A stretch of DNA of 13,162 nucleotides, taken from assembly GCA_945878795.1 (NCBI GenBank), contig CAMDWF010000029.1:1-13162 (forward strand). Direction: 5' to 3'. Below the pieces are notes generated by a model that saw nothing but the letters and a program-made list of their open reading frames with translations, did not search any database and was not told the DNA's origin. The translations under genes were made by a program, and so were the position numbers. The DNA comes from Synechococcus sp. UW140 (lineage in GTDB: Bacteria; Cyanobacteriota; Cyanobacteriia; PCC-6307; Cyanobiaceae). Shown here in pieces: positions 7,795 to 13,134 of this stretch; positions within the stretch are counted from its first letter, which is position 1, and each line of letters opens with the position of its first letter.

Positions 7795-8706
7795 TCAACT
7801 GGCGTAGCCGCCCAGCCAGGCCTTGAGATCCTCAGGACCCTGGAAATCGAGCAGGGCATCGGCCAGGGCTTCAAGGGCGCTGAGGGGTAGGGCCTCAATG
7901 CGGGCCTGCTGGTTGGGGTTGAGCGAGCCGCAGCGGCGTTGGAGCAGGCGCAGGGTGAGCGCGGCGGCTTCGGCTTGGCGGCCTTCCTGGCGGCCCTCTT
8001 GACGGCCTTCCTGGCGGCCCTCTTGACGGCCCTCCTGCCGGCCCAGCCCAAAGATTTCGCGGTAGGCGACGCTGCTGGAGAAGTCTTCGACGGTGATGCC
8101 ACCCATGGCGCAGATCTCGGGAACGGTGCGGCCGCTAAAGCGTGACACCAAGATAGCGGCGATCACATCGTCGATCTCGGTTTCCAGGCTTGTGCCCGCA
8201 GCCTCGGCTCGGACCACCGTCGAGCAGGCGGGCAACTGTGCTTCAGGCAGCAGCAGCATCCCAAGCGCCCGTTGCAGGGGTGGGGCAGCTGGCGGCAACC
8301 GCTCGCTCAGCAGTTCGATCCACACCACCCGTCGCTCCACAAACTCCTGCACCGGGGTGGGATCACCGAAATTGAGCTGGCGCGACGGGCAGATCACCAC
8401 CACCTGCCATTGGCGGATCGGACGGCCCTGGCGCTGCTGTTGCTGCAACAAACACCCTGTTTCGGCATTGAGCCGCAGCAGGAAGTCCGGATCGGCCCCC
8501 ATCTGGGCCTCCAGGATCAACGTGGGTGATTCAGGCTGATCGGCGGGCGGCAGAAACAGGCCATCGAGCCGGTATTCCCTTTCCTTGAGCACCGGCGCAC
8601 TGAACACATATCCCTCCATCTGCGGCAGCAGCGAGGCCACCAAGGGCTGGAGGCGTTCGGCGCGCTGCTGGAACAACCAGTAAAAAAGCTTGTCGCTGGC
8701 GACCAC
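7795..8706 (-). CDS. DUF2887/Rpn-family PD-(D/E)XK-like protein
   Basis: 303-residue protein that begins DKLFYWLFQQRAERLQPLVASLLP, followed by FSAPVLKEREYRLDGLFLPP and LILEAQMGADPDFLLRLNAE. The D...ExQ spacing matches the nuclease-fold core of the DUF2887/Rpn (recombination-promoting nuclease or 'putative transposase') group, which is common and multicopy in cyanobacteria. Residues 223-244 are an RQEG tandem repeat, followed by an Ala/Leu-rich C-terminal helix region (LSALEALADALLDF). The start is a GTG at 8706; no better start exists before the in-frame TGA at 8751-8749. Rpn proteins are linked to DNA cleavage and horizontally acquired DNA, but enzymatic activity of this one is not shown. 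It lies between the intact and decayed copies of the membrane gene. Confidence 0.8.
   Translation of the reverse strand: MVASDKLFYWLFQQRAERLQPLVASLLPQMEGYVFSAPVLKEREYRLDGLFLPPADQPESPTLILEAQMGADPDFLLRLNAETGCLLQQQQRQGRPIRQWQVVVICPSRQLNFGDPTPVQEFVERRVVWIELLSERLPPAAPPLQRALGMLLLPEAQLPACSTVVRAEAAGTSLETEIDDVIAAILVSRFSGRTVPEICAMGGITVEDFSSSVAYREIFGLGRQEGRQEGRQEGRQEGRQEGRQAEAAALTLRLLQRRCGSLNPNQQARIEALPLSALEALADALLDFQGPEDLKAWLGGYAS
7975..8040 (-). repeat. 12-bp tandem repeat encoding (RQEG)n
   Basis: 66 bp made of about five and a half units of a 12-bp repeat, encoding RQ(EGRQ)x5 in the Rpn-like protein. Units differ at only a few bases. Because 12 is a multiple of three, gain or loss of units changes linker length without breaking the frame. 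Confidence 0.85.
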
Positions 8707-8748
8707 GGGGACGGTTGCGGCTGGCTCACTGCCCCGACGATGACACGC

Positions 8749-9068
8749 TCAAGGGGTTGGAACCGGTGCAAAGGGCGCTGGCCGATCGCCGATCGCCTCC
8801 GCCACCATCAGGCAGGCCACGATGCCAAGACGCAGCGCCAGGCATTCGTGGGGATGGCTTCCGCCTCATTTATCAGTAGGAAGTCGAATTTCCAGAACTC
8901 CCAGCCCAGCTGGTGAAACAGCACCTCCAGCAGGCCAAACACCAACGTGAATGGCGCCACCGCCAGCAGCACACGCCACTTGACCGGCACCCCCCGCAGC
9001 CAGGCCTGATAGGGGTTCAGAGCCTTCGGCTGGATCGCGGTGGGCACGGAGCTGCTGGCTGGTGGCAT
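8749..9068 (-). pseudogene. Decayed second copy of the DUF4239-like membrane gene
   Basis: From ATG 9068 the frame reads SSVPTAIQPKALNPYQAWLRG and continues through the first membrane segment to WEFWKFD, matching residues 1-62 of the intact gene at 6379-7221 with few changes. It then jumps to NEAEAI, which in the intact protein starts at residue 99, so about 35 codons including the second helix are deleted. After NEAEAI the match stops. The same frame ends at 8808. A frame one base off reads HECLALRLGIVACLMVAEAIG and runs to a TGA at 8751-8749; it looks like part of an unrelated, unrecognised gene. The result is a truncated chimera, almost certainly non-functional. Confidence 0.8.
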
Positions 9069-9371
9069 CGGTTGGGGGGCTCAGGGTGTTGCAGAGGTCC
9101 GGCGAAAAGATAACTTTCGGAGTTAAGATGTTTTGAGTTGCGAAGGGACTTAAGATAGAAATTTTATGGGATTATTCAAGTTTGGGGTTGGATTGGATCG
9201 TGAGGGATTTAGGATAATTCGTTGGATTTATTATGGAGGTAAATTGAGGTAGGCAAACAGACAGGTCTGGCGACTGCTGGTGAAGTGGTTTTGTGTACCA
9301 AATCAAACATATATTTACCAAAATCATCAACTTACATTACTGCTAACTTTAACACATTGCGCCATTCTTAG
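9069..9371. other. AT-rich intergenic stretch without a gene
   Basis: About 300 bp, visibly richer in A and T than the core genes. It contains the upstream block copy at 9218-9270. I see no convincing gene, RNA or terminator here. Confidence 0.4.
9218..9270. repeat. Upstream block shared with 7333-7384 (copy B)
   Basis: TTCGTTGG at 9218-9225, 20 bases, then GAGGTAGGC at 9246-9254 and a run ending in AGGTCT. In this copy the last part contains a perfect short inverted repeat, CAGAC-AG-GTCTG. It lies 5' of the decayed membrane gene. Confidence 0.5.
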
Positions 9372-9558
9372 TGGTGCCACCAGGCTGGCCTTCGGTCAAG
9401 CGAGGCCACCAATCGGAGCGAGCTTGGTTTCGATATCCGCATGATTCAAGCGCTCTTTAGGCATAGCGATTTGAAAAAACACCGTAGCTTATCCTCATGG
9501 GCTCAATCGTGGAGTGTATGATGCTAAAACCCTGGAGATGTGCTCTCTTCCTAGATAA
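9372..9558 (+). pseudogene. C-terminal relic of an integron-type tyrosine recombinase (IntI-like)
   Basis: The first frame reads LRSSEATNRSELGFDIRMIQ and then ALFRHSDLK, matching the family pattern LRHSFATxLLxxGYDIRTVQ-LLGHSDV. At 9474-9479 there are six A. Removing one gives KNTVAYPHGLNRGVYDAKTLE up to TAA 9556-9558, which parallels the IntI ending TTMIYTHVLxxGGxGVRSPLD. The box-II Arg, the second His (RHSD) and the catalytic Tyr (codon 9490-9492) are all recognisable. The tail after the Tyr (LNRG...) is characteristic of integron integrases rather than XerC/D. An in-frame TAG at 9369-9371 and the lack of any upstream match show that the N-terminal four-fifths are gone. The relic is on the same strand as the downstream toxin-antitoxin genes, which is unlike the usual divergent integron layout. 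Confidence 0.75.
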
Positions 9559-9602
9559 GCGCTAAGGACGAGTCCGACACTTGACACTGTGGCTAAGCCT
9601 GG

Positions 9603-9627
9603 GATGTTATGCGGATCCGTCCATCAT
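9603..9627 (+). repeat. GATGTTATGCGG direct repeat, copy A
   Basis: GATGTTATGCGG followed by ATCCGTCCAT. It matches copy B at 9737-9757 with one indel and one substitution over about 21 bases. The embedded GTTATGC fits six of seven positions of the integron core GTTRRRY. It lies 45 bp after the end of the integrase relic. Confidence 0.6.
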
Positions 9628-9648
9628 GCTTGTTCGAAGCTGTCCCAT

Positions 9649-9691
9649 CCTTGAGAAGGCCTGCAGCACAATCTATCTCAGGCATTCAAGG
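9649..9691. other. Imperfect hairpin
   Basis: CCTTGA (9649-9654) pairs with TCAAGG (9686-9691), and GCCTG (9659-9663) with CAGGC (9679-9683), around a small internal loop. It lies between the two GTTATGC repeats. There are no flanking AAC/GTT boxes, so I do not call it attC. Confidence 0.35.
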
Positions 9692-9736
9692 AAGCCTATT
9701 TCGGGGTGATATGCTGAAGGCGTACTGGCCGGCTGA

Positions 9737-9757
9737 GATGTTATGCGGTCCGCCCAT
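9737..9757 (+). repeat. GATGTTATGCGG direct repeat, copy B (candidate 5' cassette boundary)
   Basis: GATGTTATGCGG followed by TCCGCCCAT. If recombination occurred after the G of GTTATGC (9740), the resulting cassette would run from about 9741 to 10579 and contain exactly mntA and hepT. This boundary is inference. Confidence 0.55.
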
Positions 9758-9825
9758 ACTGAGTTAGTTTGGCGTTCCGGAGGTGCTGATGCAGTCACCC
9801 GTGGTGGCCTCCCTGGGTTTCTGGC

Positions 9826-9831
9826 TACAAT
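9826..9831 (+). promoter_or_regulatory. Possible -10 box of the mntA-hepT operon
   Basis: TACAAT matches the -10 consensus in five of six positions and lies 18 bp before the mntA ATG. No good -35 box is seen at the right distance. A cassette-borne promoter is usual for toxin-antitoxin cassettes. Confidence 0.35.
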
Positions 9832-9837
9832 GTGCTC

Positions 9838-9845
9838 AGGAGGTG
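9838..9845 (+). promoter_or_regulatory. Strong Shine-Dalgarno site of mntA
   Basis: AGGAGGTG, a near-perfect complement to the 16S rRNA tail, lies 4 bases before ATG 9850 and fixes this start over the GTG at 9832. Most core genes in the window lack such a site. Confidence 0.8.
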
Positions 9846-9849
9846 TGTT

Positions 9850-10158
9850 ATGTCAGTCCCCATTGACGAGAAGCTTGAAGAGATCGCCGCAGCTTGCCAG
9901 CGATATGGGATTGTGCGGCTGTTTGTCTTTGGCTCAGCTTTGAGAAGCGACTTTAAGCCTGGAGAAAGCGACATCGATCTTCTTGTTGAGTTTGGCCCAG
10001 TGGAAATTACCAAGCGCTTCCACGTCTTTCTTGACGCTCGCGAGGCCTTTAGAAATATCTTTCAAGCCAACGTTGATTTAGTGATGCAGGGTGCGGTGAA
10101 AAACAAAATAATTGCCAACGAGATTGATCGAACAAAGAAGCTGGTCTATGGCGCGTGA
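9850..10158 (+). CDS. mntA: MntA-type nucleotidyltransferase antitoxin
   Basis: 102-residue minimal nucleotidyltransferase. Its core motif is FGSALRSDFKPGESDIDLLVEF: Gly28-Ser29 bind the nucleotide and Asp41/Asp43 bind metal. A further acidic strand, NVDLV, follows. Characterised MntA antitoxins neutralise HepT by transferring AMP to a tyrosine in the toxin's RX4HXY motif. Here the spacing between GS and DxD is 11, one more than the usual 10, which may be tolerated in the loop. The ATG at 9850 is chosen because of the strong ribosome site. The hepT start overlaps the last 11 bp, a typical coupled toxin-antitoxin layout. Codon use is less GC-rich than in neighbouring core genes, as expected for acquired DNA. 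Confidence 0.92.
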   Translation: MSVPIDEKLEEIAAACQRYGIVRLFVFGSALRSDFKPGESDIDLLVEFGPVEITKRFHVFLDAREAFRNIFQANVDLVMQGAVKNKIIANEIDRTKKLVYGA

Positions 10159-10501
10159 TGTATCTGCCTATTTGCAGGATGTAGTTGAAGCATGCACTGC
10201 GATTGAAGACGTAATGAGCGGCGTCTCGGTTGAAGAATACCGAAACAAGCGTGCCGTGAGATCTGCTGTCGAGCGAGAGTTCATCATTATTGGGGAGGCA
10301 CTCAGAAGGGTCAGTGCTCTAGATGAGAGACTATTTTGTTCCATTTCCAATTCTCGTGCGATCGTTGACTTTAGAAACATGCTTGCTCATGACTACGGAG
10401 CAGTTGACGACGATGCCGTTTTCGGACTTGTCTATTCAGACCTGATCGTATTGAAGGCCGAGGTTGGCGAGCTTTTGCATGACTACCATGATGCAAACTA
10501 A
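10148..10501 (+). CDS. hepT: HepT-type HEPN-domain toxin ribonuclease
   Basis: 117-residue all-helical HEPN protein. The catalytic motif RX4HXY is intact as R76-NMLA-H81-D-Y83. The preceding helix, REFIIIGEALRRVS, is also typical of HepT. In studied systems HepT degrades RNA, including tRNA ends, until the partner MntA adenylylates the motif tyrosine. Start ATG 10148 overlaps mntA by 11 bp; earlier codons in this frame lie wholly in mntA. The stop codon TAA (10499-10501) lies inside the R'' box of the attC-like site, so the cassette ends with the gene. All key toxin residues are present, suggesting that the pair is functional although the surrounding integron machinery is not. Confidence 0.93.
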   Translation: MARDVSAYLQDVVEACTAIEDVMSGVSVEEYRNKRAVRSAVEREFIIIGEALRRVSALDERLFCSISNSRAIVDFRNMLAHDYGAVDDDAVFGLVYSDLIVLKAEVGELLHDYHDAN

Positions 10502-10585
10502 CCATGCCATTCACCAGAGCCGCTTCCAGGGCATTTCTTGTTCCTACCTGAGATCATTGCGGCCTGGTGATGGCAAGCGTTCAGC
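10496..10585 (+). other. attC: attC-like integron recombination site
   Basis: Left box AACTAAC (10496-10502) fits RYYYAAC in six of seven positions. Right box GTTCAGC (10579-10585) fits GTTRRRY in six of seven; the invariant AAC and GTT are intact and pair. Inside them the left arm GCCATTCACCAGAGCCGC (10506-10523) pairs with the right arm GCGGCCTGGTGATGGC (10559-10574) over all 16 bp, leaving only T10511 and A10518 bulged, both on the left arm and 7 bases apart. Unpaired spacers of 3 and 4 bases separate the boxes from the arms. The 35-base terminal loop has a further CAGG/CCTG pairing. Same-side extrahelical bases, unpaired central spacer and variable terminal structure are the features that IntI recognises in folded attC. 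Confidence 0.82.
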
Positions 10586-10700
10586 AAGCTGCACCGGGCC
10601 ACGTTGGAGCGGGCTTTATACCTAGCCCCCAGCTCCTACGAGGCGAGCTCCCCTGCCTGGCCCACAGCGATGCCGACAACGACGCCTTCGCCTCACTGGT
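10586..10700 (+). other. Short stretch after attC with decayed coding traces
   Basis: The frames here are broken by stops. Fragments such as LHRATLERALYLAPSSYE and HSDADNDAFASLV (ending at a TAA, 10702-10704) look like protein remnants, but I recognise no family. No second attC is seen. Confidence 0.3.
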
Positions 10701-10817
10701 CTAAGGCCGGAGCGGCAGCTCAAGCGGGCGATCCCCACCGCCACCTACCCCACGCCGCTGAGCGAGGTTCGCTTCACACCAAATAGCCGCAGCGGCCGCT
10801 TTCAGCTGCCCGCTTGA
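10701..10817 (+). pseudogene. C-terminal relic of a branched-chain amino-acid binding protein
   Basis: The frame reads LRPERQLKRA, then YPTPLSEVRFTPNSRSGRFQLPA and a TGA (10815-10817). The intact binding protein that follows ends with LPRAELRRRLN, YQTPLGEIRFTP, then about 20 residues, then GRSGRFQLLP. The relic matches both parts but lacks the roughly 20 residues between them. At DNA level, CGCAGCGGCCGCTT and the following CAGCTGC are shared almost exactly with 12088-12112. It is the end of a former tandem paralogue, or of a partial duplication, truncated on its 5' side near the attC site. Confidence 0.8.
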
Positions 10818-10875
10818 CCTGCCCGAGCGCCCCAGCACAGGTGCGATAAGGTCCCACCGATACGATCGCAACGGC

Positions 10876-12132
10876 GTGAGTCAGGCCAGCATCTCCCAGG
10901 CTCCGCACAGGTCGTTGCGGGCGGCCTCCCTGCTGCTCAGCGCATCCTTGCTGGCGTCAGCGCTGGTGGCCTGCAGCCGCTCCGGTCGGGATGACAAGTC
11001 CGCAGGCACGGGGCCGCTGCTGATCGGCGCGGCGATCGCCCTCACCGGCAACGCCAGCGTGATCGGTCAGGACCAGCGCATCGGCCTGGAAATCGCCCGT
11101 GACTATTTCCAGGGCAACTTCCAAGGCAAAGGTCCGGCCCTCGAGCTCAAAATTCAGGACGGCGGCAGCGATGAGGCCACCGCCACCAATGCCTTCCGCA
11201 GCCTCATCGGCGCCAATGTGGTGGCCTTGATCGGCCCTTCGCTCTCCCAGCAGGCCTTCGCGGTCGATCCGATCGCCGACCGGGCCGGCATTCCGGTGGT
11301 TGGCCCCTCCAACACCGCAGCTGGCATCCCCCAAATCGGGCCCTTCGTCTCAAGGGTGTCGGCGCCGGTGGCCCAGGTGGCGCCCCTCTCAATCGCCGCG
11401 GCCCTGCGGCTCAACCCCAAGATCCGTAGCGCCGCCGTCTTCTATGCCCAAGACGACGCCTACTCGACCTCGGAATCGAAGATCTTCCAGCAGGCCCTGA
11501 CCGACCGCAACCTCAAGCCGGTGGCGGTGATCAGGACCAGCGTCAGCGACACCGATTTCCAGAGCCAGATCACCGAAACCCTGCGCCGCAAGCCCGACCT
11601 GATCGTGATATCTGGGCTACCGAGCGATGGCGGCAACCTGGTGCGTCAGCTGCGCGAGCTGGGCTTCAAGGGCACCCTCGTCGCCGGCAACGGCATGAAC
11701 TCACCCAACATCTATTCGATCTGCCAACGCTTCTGCGATGGCCTGCTGATCGCCCAGGCCTACAGCCCCGAATCCAGCACCCCGATCAATCGGGCCTTCG
11801 TGGCGGCTTACACCAAATCCCGCGGCGGGGCGGTGCCGCCCCAGTTCAGCGCCCAGGCCTTCACCGCCTACCAGGTGCTCGCCGAAAGCCTCAGCAGCCT
11901 GCAGCTGTCGCTGCCACCCGGCGCCACGCTGGCGGCGCTGCCGCGCGCCGAGCTGCGCCGTCGCCTCAATTCCGCCCTGCTCAAGGGCCGCTACCAGACT
12001 CCGCTCGGTGAAATCCGCTTCACCCCTGAAGGGGAGGTGATCCAGAACCAGTTCTATGTGGCCCAGGTGCGCATGAACGCCGATGGCCGCAGCGGCCGCT
12101 TCCAGCTGCTGCCCACCTTGCCCAATCCCTAA
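10876..12132 (+). CDS. Branched-chain/hydrophobic amino-acid ABC transporter, lipoprotein binding protein (LivJ/NatB-like)
   Basis: 418-residue periplasmic binding protein of the Peripla_BP_6 (LivJ/LivK) family. It starts with a signal peptide ending in the lipobox LVAC with Cys33, so the mature protein is tethered to the membrane. The mature part begins LLIGAAIALTGNASVIGQDQRIGLEIARDYF, followed by VVALIGPSLSQQAFAVDPIADRAGIPVVGPSNTA and a second lobe with AAVFYAQDDAYS and DLIVISGLPSDGGNLVRQLRELGF. The ligand could be branched-chain, hydrophobic or neutral amino acids, as with the cyanobacterial N-I (Nat) system; the sequence does not settle this. The GTG at 10876 gives a correct signal peptide; no strong ribosome site is seen. 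A LivH permease follows after 27 bp. HIP1 lies at 11032-11039. Confidence 0.9.
   Translation: MSQASISQAPHRSLRAASLLLSASLLASALVACSRSGRDDKSAGTGPLLIGAAIALTGNASVIGQDQRIGLEIARDYFQGNFQGKGPALELKIQDGGSDEATATNAFRSLIGANVVALIGPSLSQQAFAVDPIADRAGIPVVGPSNTAAGIPQIGPFVSRVSAPVAQVAPLSIAAALRLNPKIRSAAVFYAQDDAYSTSESKIFQQALTDRNLKPVAVIRTSVSDTDFQSQITETLRRKPDLIVISGLPSDGGNLVRQLRELGFKGTLVAGNGMNSPNIYSICQRFCDGLLIAQAYSPESSTPINRAFVAAYTKSRGGAVPPQFSAQAFTAYQVLAESLSSLQLSLPPGATLAALPRAELRRRLNSALLKGRYQTPLGEIRFTPEGEVIQNQFYVAQVRMNADGRSGRFQLLPTLPNP
11032..11039. repeat. HIP1 palindrome GCGATCGC
   Basis: Second perfect HIP1 copy in the window, inside the binding-protein gene. Confidence 0.8.
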
Positions 12133-12159
12133 GCCCGCCCATATCTTGCCGATCCACCG

Positions 12160-13092
12160 ATGGACATCCTGCTGCAGATCCTGATCAACGGCATCTCCAC
12201 CGGCGCCGTCTATGGCCTGTTCGCCCTGGGCTACACCCTGGTCTTCTCCGTTTTGGGAGTGATCAACTTTGCCCATGGCGCCGTTTTCACCCTCGGCGCC
12301 TATCTCACCTATCTGCTGCTCGGCGGCGCGGTGGGTGCCAATGGACTGCTGGCGGGCCTGCAACTTCCCTTCGCGCTGCCCTTCTGGGCGGCGCTGCCGG
12401 CCGCCGGGCTGCTCACGGCGTTGGTGAGCCTGGGCGTGGAAGCCACTGCTTTCCGGCCGCTGCGGCGCCAGCAGGCGGAGCCTTTGCTCTACCTGATCAC
12501 CAGCCTCGGAGCCGGCGTGATCCTGGTGAACCTGCTGCAGATCCTGTTCGGGGCCGAGGGGTACTCCCTGCCCACCACCGCCCTGGGCAACCTGCCGACC
12601 ACCCTGTCGCTGGCCGGGGCGCAACTGCGCACGGTGCAGTTGGTGCTGCTGCTGGTGGCGGCCGTGGTGCTGGCGGTTCTGAGTGTCTGGCTGGAGGGCA
12701 GTCGCAGCGGCAAGGCGCTCCAGGCGGTGTCGGAGGACCCCACCACCGCCCGGCTGCTCGGCATCGACAGCGATGCCATGATCCGGCTCGGCTTCGCGGT
12801 TAGCGGCTTCCTGGCGGGGATCGCCGGTGGGCTGGTGGGCCTGAGTCTCAGCATCAGCGGCCCCTATTTCGGCATCAGCTATGGCCTCAAGGCGCTCGGC
12901 GTGCTGGTGCTGGGCGGGCTGGGCAGCGTGCCGGGCGCGGTGCTGGCGGGGCTGATCGTCGGCGGCGCCGAAGCGGCGGTGCCCGCCGAGTGGAGCGGCT
13001 ACCGCGATGCCATCGCCTACGCCTTTCTGTTCGGGGTGCTGCTGCTGCGGCCCCAGGGTCTGCTGGGCCGGCCCCAGATCAGCAAGGTCTAA
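12160..13092 (+). CDS. livH: Branched-chain amino-acid ABC transporter permease, LivH family
   Basis: 310-residue inner-membrane permease with about eight hydrophobic segments. The N-terminus ILLQILINGISTGAVYGLFALGYTLVFSVLGVINFAHGA is a hallmark of LivH. The cytoplasmic coupling loop is visible as QAVSEDPTTARLLGID followed by MIRLGFAVSGFLAGIAGGLVGL. The end, LLLRPQGLLGRP, is also typical. LivH pairs with LivM to form the channel, which receives ligand from the binding protein encoded 27 bp upstream. In the cyanobacterial N-I system the corresponding subunit is NatD. The ATG at 12160 begins directly at the conserved N-terminus. Confidence 0.94.
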   Translation: MDILLQILINGISTGAVYGLFALGYTLVFSVLGVINFAHGAVFTLGAYLTYLLLGGAVGANGLLAGLQLPFALPFWAALPAAGLLTALVSLGVEATAFRPLRRQQAEPLLYLITSLGAGVILVNLLQILFGAEGYSLPTTALGNLPTTLSLAGAQLRTVQLVLLLVAAVVLAVLSVWLEGSRSGKALQAVSEDPTTARLLGIDSDAMIRLGFAVSGFLAGIAGGLVGLSLSISGPYFGISYGLKALGVLVLGGLGSVPGAVLAGLIVGGAEAAVPAEWSGYRDAIAYAFLFGVLLLRPQGLLGRPQISKV

Positions 13093-13095
13093 GCA

Positions 13096-13134
13096 ATGCA
13101 CCAGTTCGTCGCCAGGAGCAGGTCTGCCCAGTGA
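13096..13134 (+). CDS. 12-residue micro-ORF between livH and the next gene
   Basis: ATG 13096, 3 bp after the livH stop, encodes MHQFVARSRSAQ and stops at TGA 13132-13134, overlapping the next ATG at 13134 (TGATG). The geometry resembles the micro-ORF at 815-838 and could couple translation, but it may be chance. Confidence 0.25.
   Translation: MHQFVARSRSAQ

Larger units (their letters stand above)
9559..9849. other. Region between the integrase relic and mntA
   Basis: 291 bp with no convincing gene. It holds two direct GTTATGC repeats, an imperfect hairpin between them, a possible -10 box and the mntA ribosome site. It corresponds to where an attI or cassette boundary would be expected. 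Confidence 0.45.
9740..10585 (+). mobile_element. Putative integron gene cassette carrying mntA-hepT
   Basis: The unit comprises a promoter-proximal region, a two-gene toxin-antitoxin operon and a 3' attC-like site (10496-10585) in the same orientation as the genes. The length, about 840 bp, is normal for a cassette. An IntI-like relic lies upstream. The 3' end is well supported by the attC fold. The 5' boundary rests only on the GTTATGC core-like repeat at 9740 and could instead lie at 9606. Confidence 0.6.

Noticed and set aside
7939..8145. Plus-strand hydrophobic frame with AAFLAALLTAFLAALL repeats.
   Set aside because: It is the antisense of the RQEG repeat in the Rpn-like gene; the hydrophobicity is an artefact of that repeat.
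9524..9612. A possible attC ending at the first GTTATGC, with an AAC at 9528-9530.
   Set aside because: The candidate left box is poor (4/7) and the arms do not pair; the only similarity is CCTGG on both sides, which leaves a central T-T mismatch.
9743..9943. Frame of 66 codons overlapping the start of mntA.
   Set aside because: It shares no family pattern, and the strong ribosome site belongs to mntA in another frame.
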